64,000 nucleotides of DNA from Amnibacterium kyonggiense (GTDB lineage: Bacteria; Actinomycetota; Actinomycetes; Actinomycetales; Microbacteriaceae), in contig NZ_SOAM01000002.1 in assembly GCF_004364555.1 (NCBI RefSeq), forward strand, positions 62,001 to 126,000, given 5' to 3'. The position numbers and the translations under genes are program-made. Shown here piece after piece: positions 61,437-64,000 of this stretch; the stretch's first letter is position 1, and each line of letters begins with the position of its first letter. The notes beneath the pieces were generated by a model. The model saw only the letters and a list, made by a program, of their open reading frames with translations, ran no database searches and was not told the DNA's origin.

Positions 61437-61730
61437 ATGCAGGCGCTCTACCTGACGGGGATCCTGACGTCGACGGGCGCGCTCGTGCTGGTCGATCGGC
61501 GGTGGCGGCTCGCGTTCTTCCGCGCACCGGCGCGGGCGGCCGTCGTCGTCGGCGCGACCGCGCTGGTGCTGCTCGCGTTCGACCTGGCCGGGATCGCCGC
61601 CGGCGTCTTCCACGCCGGCGACCGCGTGATCGGGGTCTCGCTCGGCTTGCCGGACCTGCCGATCGAGGAGCCCCTGCTCCTGCTGTTCTTCGCCTACTTC
61701 GCCCTGCGCATGCTGCGGATCCACCGATGA
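61437..61730 (+). CDS. Lycopene cyclase subunit, first half
   Basis: This 97-residue membrane protein has three helices and the small-subunit cyclase pattern: LYLTGILTSTGALVLVDRRWRLAFF, LAFDLAGIAAGVF, then LPDLPIEEPLLLLFFAYFAL. The acidic EE pair is conserved in heterodimeric actinobacterial lycopene cyclases (CrtYc/CrtYe type). It joins the next subunit to cyclise lycopene or a C50 derivative. The stop overlaps the next start (ATGA). Confidence 0.82.
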   Translation: MQALYLTGILTSTGALVLVDRRWRLAFFRAPARAAVVVGATALVLLAFDLAGIAAGVFHAGDRVIGVSLGLPDLPIEEPLLLLFFAYFALRMLRIHR

Positions 61731-62158
61731 GGTCCACGTTCGCCCTGCTCGTCACCGGCCTGATCGCGCTGCCGGTCCTGCTGGACGTGGTCCTCCGCAC
61801 GCACGCGCTCCGGACGCGGCGGGTGCTGCGGGTGGCCCTGTACCTCGTCGTCGTGACGCTGGTCTTCGACAACCTGCTCAGCGCCCTGCCGGTCTACGTG
61901 TTCGATCGGGATCGGACGCTCGGGGTGTTCCTCCCGTTCGCGCCGCTGGAGGACCTCGGCTACATCGTGGGAGTCGTGCTGCTCGTCGCGGTGCTCGACG
62001 CCGCCGTCGGTGCGCGCGCCGAGCGCGGGACGTCCGCTCGCGAGGGGCGCATCCGGACGCCGGGCGCCGCGCGGCGGCCGGAGGGCACCGGCGCGGGCGA
62101 CGCGTCACCGCCGATCGGGGCGGCCCAGGTCAGGGACCGCGGTGGACCGCGCGCGTGA
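61727..62158 (+). CDS. Lycopene cyclase subunit, second half
   Basis: This 143-residue protein has three hydrophobic segments. VTLVFDNLLSALPVYVFDRDR and FAPLEDLGYIVGVVLLV match the CrtYd/CrtYf-type partner, with the conserved FDN and PLED motifs. Residues after about 100 form an unusual hydrophilic, Gly/Arg/Pro-rich tail. No phytoene synthase, desaturase or elongase gene lies nearby, so the cyclase is separated from the pathway. Confidence 0.8.
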   Translation: MRSTFALLVTGLIALPVLLDVVLRTHALRTRRVLRVALYLVVVTLVFDNLLSALPVYVFDRDRTLGVFLPFAPLEDLGYIVGVVLLVAVLDAAVGARAERGTSAREGRIRTPGAARRPEGTGAGDASPPIGAAQVRDRGGPRA

Positions 62159-63035
62159 GCGGGTCCGGGTCGTCCGGCCGCTCGGCTCGACCCGGCGGGT
62201 CCTGGCCGGCGCGCTGCGGGCCGGTCGGCGGCAGGCGCCGATGACCGGCCTCCTCGAGCTCGACGTCACGACGGCGGAGGCGTGGCTGCGCGACCACCCC
62301 GACCGGCCGGTCTCGATGACCGCCTTCGTGACCGCGTGCGTCGCTCGAGCGGCGCAGCGCCATCCGGAGGTGCACGCTTACCGCACCTGGGCCGGCCGCA
62401 TCGCGGAGCACCGGTACGTCGACGTCGCGGTGCTCGTCGAGACGGCGACGCCGCGGGGCCCGGTCGGGCTGCCGCGCCTGCTCGTCGACGCCGACGCGCG
62501 ATCGGTCGAGGAGCTGACCGCGGAGCTGCGCTCGACGCGGGCGCAGCCCGCCGCCGGGAGCGCGGGGCGCCTGCTCCAGCGCACCGCGCCCGTGCTCGCG
62601 CGGATCCCCGGCGCCACCGCGGCGCTGTACCTCGCGATGGCGCGCTCGCCCGCCGCCCGCCGGCACGTCGGCACCGTCTCGGTCACCGCGGTCGGCATGT
62701 TCGGGGGCGGCGGCGGATTCGGCATCGCGCCGCCGACCGTGATGCCGCTGGCGGTGGTGGTCGGCGGGATCGCGCAGCGGCCGAGGGTGGTCGACGGAGG
62801 GGTCGAGCCGCGCTGGACGCTCGATCTGACGGTCGCGATCGATCACGCCGTGGTCGACGGCGCACCGGCCGCCCGGTTCTGCGCCGAGCTGCGCCGGCTC
62901 GTCGAGACCGCCGGTCCGCTCGTCGCGCCGGAGGAGGACCGGACCCGCTCCCGAACGGCCGGGACGCGGACGACGCCCGAGGGGCCCTTCGCCCCTGACG
63001 CCCGGGAGGAATCGCTGCGCAGATGGCGGATGTGA
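62142..63035 (+). CDS. Orphan 2-oxoacid dehydrogenase E2-like acyltransferase
   Basis: This 297-residue protein matches the catalytic domain of dihydrolipoamide acyltransferases, which is CAT-like. The C-terminal DHAVVDGAPAARFCAEL keeps the HxxxDG active-site motif (His first, then Asp-Gly). PLAVVVGGIAQRPRVV precedes it. There is no lipoyl domain and no peripheral-subunit-binding domain, and E1/E3 genes are absent. It might acylate another substrate, such as a carotenoid glycoside or lipid. GTG 62142 overlaps the cyclase end by 17 bp. Confidence 0.8.
   Translation: MDRARERVRVVRPLGSTRRVLAGALRAGRRQAPMTGLLELDVTTAEAWLRDHPDRPVSMTAFVTACVARAAQRHPEVHAYRTWAGRIAEHRYVDVAVLVETATPRGPVGLPRLLVDADARSVEELTAELRSTRAQPAAGSAGRLLQRTAPVLARIPGATAALYLAMARSPAARRHVGTVSVTAVGMFGGGGGFGIAPPTVMPLAVVVGGIAQRPRVVDGGVEPRWTLDLTVAIDHAVVDGAPAARFCAELRRLVETAGPLVAPEEDRTRSRTAGTRTTPEGPFAPDAREESLRRWRM
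62982..62996 (+). promoter_or_regulatory. DosR-like box of the Mg-type ATPase gene
   Basis: GGGCCCTTCGCCCCT lies inside the end of the acyltransferase gene. A poor -10 (CAGATG, 63020-63025) follows after 23 bp, 6 nt before GTG 63032. Confidence 0.72.
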
Positions 63036-64000
63036 CCGGCACGCGCCCCGCCCGCCCCGTGCCCGCCGTCACCCGGACCGCGCCCGCGCTGCCGCGGGAG
63101 CTCACGCCCGGCGAGCTCGACCTCGTGACCGCGGCCCGCCTCCCGGCCGATGCGGTGCTCGCGCGCGTCCGTTCGCGGCCGACCGGCCTGACGACGGCGG
63201 AGGCCGGCGAGCGCCGGACCGCGGCCGGCCCGAACCTCGTGCACGCGCGCCGGGTGCGCTGGTGGGCGGTGCTCGGCGCGCAGTTCCGCAACCCGCTCGT
63301 CGTCCTGCTGATCGTCTGCGCCGCCGTGGCCGGGGTCACTGGCGACCCCACCGCGATGACGATCATCCTCGTCATTGTCGCCGTGAGCGCCGGCCTCGGC
63401 TTCGTGAACGAGTTCCGCGCCGAGCTCGCCGTGGCCGCGCTGCACGCCCGGATCAGCCGCCGCGCAGTGGTGTGGCGCGACGGCGCGCCGGTCGCTCTCG
63501 ACGTCACGGCGCTCGTGCCCGGGGACGTCGTCGACCTCCGCGTCGGTGACCTCGTACCCGCCGACCTGCGCCTGCTCGCCACGACGACCCTCGAGTGCGA
63601 CGAGGCGCTGCTGACGGGGGAGTCCGCCTCCGCGGGGAAGACCGCGGCCGCGTCGCCAGAGGCCTCGGGCCTCGACCTGCCCTGCTGCGCGCTGATGGGG
63701 ACGATCGTGCACACCGGCGGCGGTCGGGGCGTGGTCACCGCGATCGGGCGCGGCACCGCCTTCGGGGCCATCGCGGCCGGCCTCGCCGAGCAGTCGCCGC
63801 GGACGGCGTTCCAGGCCGGCCTGTCCGCGTTCTCGCGGTTCCTGGTCGGCATCGCCGCGATCCTCACCGTCGGCATCTTCGTCGTGAACGCCGCCTTCGG
63901 CCGGCCGATCATCGACGCGCTGCTCTTCTCCCTCGCGATCGCGGTCGGGATCACCCCGGAGATGATGCCGGCGATCGTCACCGTCAGCCTCTCCGCGGGC
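63023..64000 (+). CDS. P-type ATPase, MgtA-like, truncated by window end
   Basis: The first 326 residues of a P3B-type pump are present. RPTGLTTAEAGERRTAAGPNLV leads into the first helices. The actuator has LLTGES, and the TM4 motif is ITPEMMPAIVTVSL, where PEM is typical of MgtA/MgtB magnesium pumps. The phosphorylation site lies beyond the window. ATG 63023 follows GGAGGA with long spacing. GTG 63032 overlaps the previous stop and fits a leaderless start from box 62982. Both are in frame. Confidence 0.87.
   Translation, partial: MADVTGTRPARPVPAVTRTAPALPRELTPGELDLVTAARLPADAVLARVRSRPTGLTTAEAGERRTAAGPNLVHARRVRWWAVLGAQFRNPLVVLLIVCAAVAGVTGDPTAMTIILVIVAVSAGLGFVNEFRAELAVAALHARISRRAVVWRDGAPVALDVTALVPGDVVDLRVGDLVPADLRLLATTTLECDEALLTGESASAGKTAAASPEASGLDLPCCALMGTIVHTGGGRGVVTAIGRGTAFGAIAAGLAEQSPRTAFQAGLSAFSRFLVGIAAILTVGIFVVNAAFGRPIIDALLFSLAIAVGITPEMMPAIVTVSLSAG

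Noticed and set aside
1-64000. Search for tRNA, rRNA, CRISPR arrays, insertion sequences and phage genes
   Set aside because: No cloverleaf-type sequence, spaced repeats, transposase or integrase motifs were noticed. Fine structure RNAs could still be missed by eye.

Overview
The window is 64 kb of very GC-rich DNA with actinobacterial codon use, strong GC third-position bias and many GTG starts. The gene content suggests a plant- or soil-associated actinobacterium, possibly of the family Microbacteriaceae: a GH78 rhamnosidase locus, a two-subunit lycopene cyclase, fused cydDC, and a DosS/DosR-type pair. No rRNA, tRNA, insertion sequence, phage or CRISPR was seen. The family placement is inference.

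Region 1 (1-7059) is a sugar-uptake locus. It holds the 3' end of an unknown gene, then an operator-controlled ABC importer (lipoprotein plus two permeases), an alpha-L-rhamnosidase and a LacI-type repressor.

Region 2 (about 7100-64000) is nearly continuous and looks like one large hypoxia/dormancy regulon. It carries 12 universal-stress (Usp) proteins, five BON-domain proteins, three PNPOx-like flavin/heme-fold proteins, four P-type ATPases and Hsp20. Its energy metabolism genes are pyruvate formate-lyase and its activase, PEP synthase, two Zn alcohol dehydrogenases, a PfkB kinase, cytochrome bd oxidase (cydA, cydB, fused cydDC) and a flavodoxin. It also has a Ser/Thr kinase with a GAF-like tail, an SPFH protein, a UbiB-type kinase and lycopene cyclase subunits. 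In the middle lie a two-GAF histidine kinase that keeps the heme-ligand His of mycobacterial DosS, and a response regulator whose recognition helix matches DosR (24105-26581).

The main discovery is regulatory. I find 33 copies of a 15-bp near-palindrome, roughly GGGACCTTCGNCCCT, which resembles the mycobacterial DosR box. They sit upstream of nearly every transcription unit in region 2, and three single copies sit between divergent genes. In almost every case a -10-like hexamer NANNNT follows after 21-24 bp, most often 22. In about 14 cases the start codon lies 6-7 nt after that hexamer, which predicts leaderless mRNAs. The histidine kinase, a glycosyltransferase and one esterase have no box.

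Other points of note: an arginine-deiminase-like protein that has lost its catalytic residues, short coupled leader ORFs before pfkB, a P-type ATPase and the Ser/Thr kinase, Usp proteins that mostly lack the ATP-binding motif, and three convergent gene pairs with overlapping 3' ends. Together the genes suggest a programme for low oxygen: high-affinity respiration, mixed-acid fermentation, gluconeogenic PEP supply, ion homeostasis, and protein and membrane protection.
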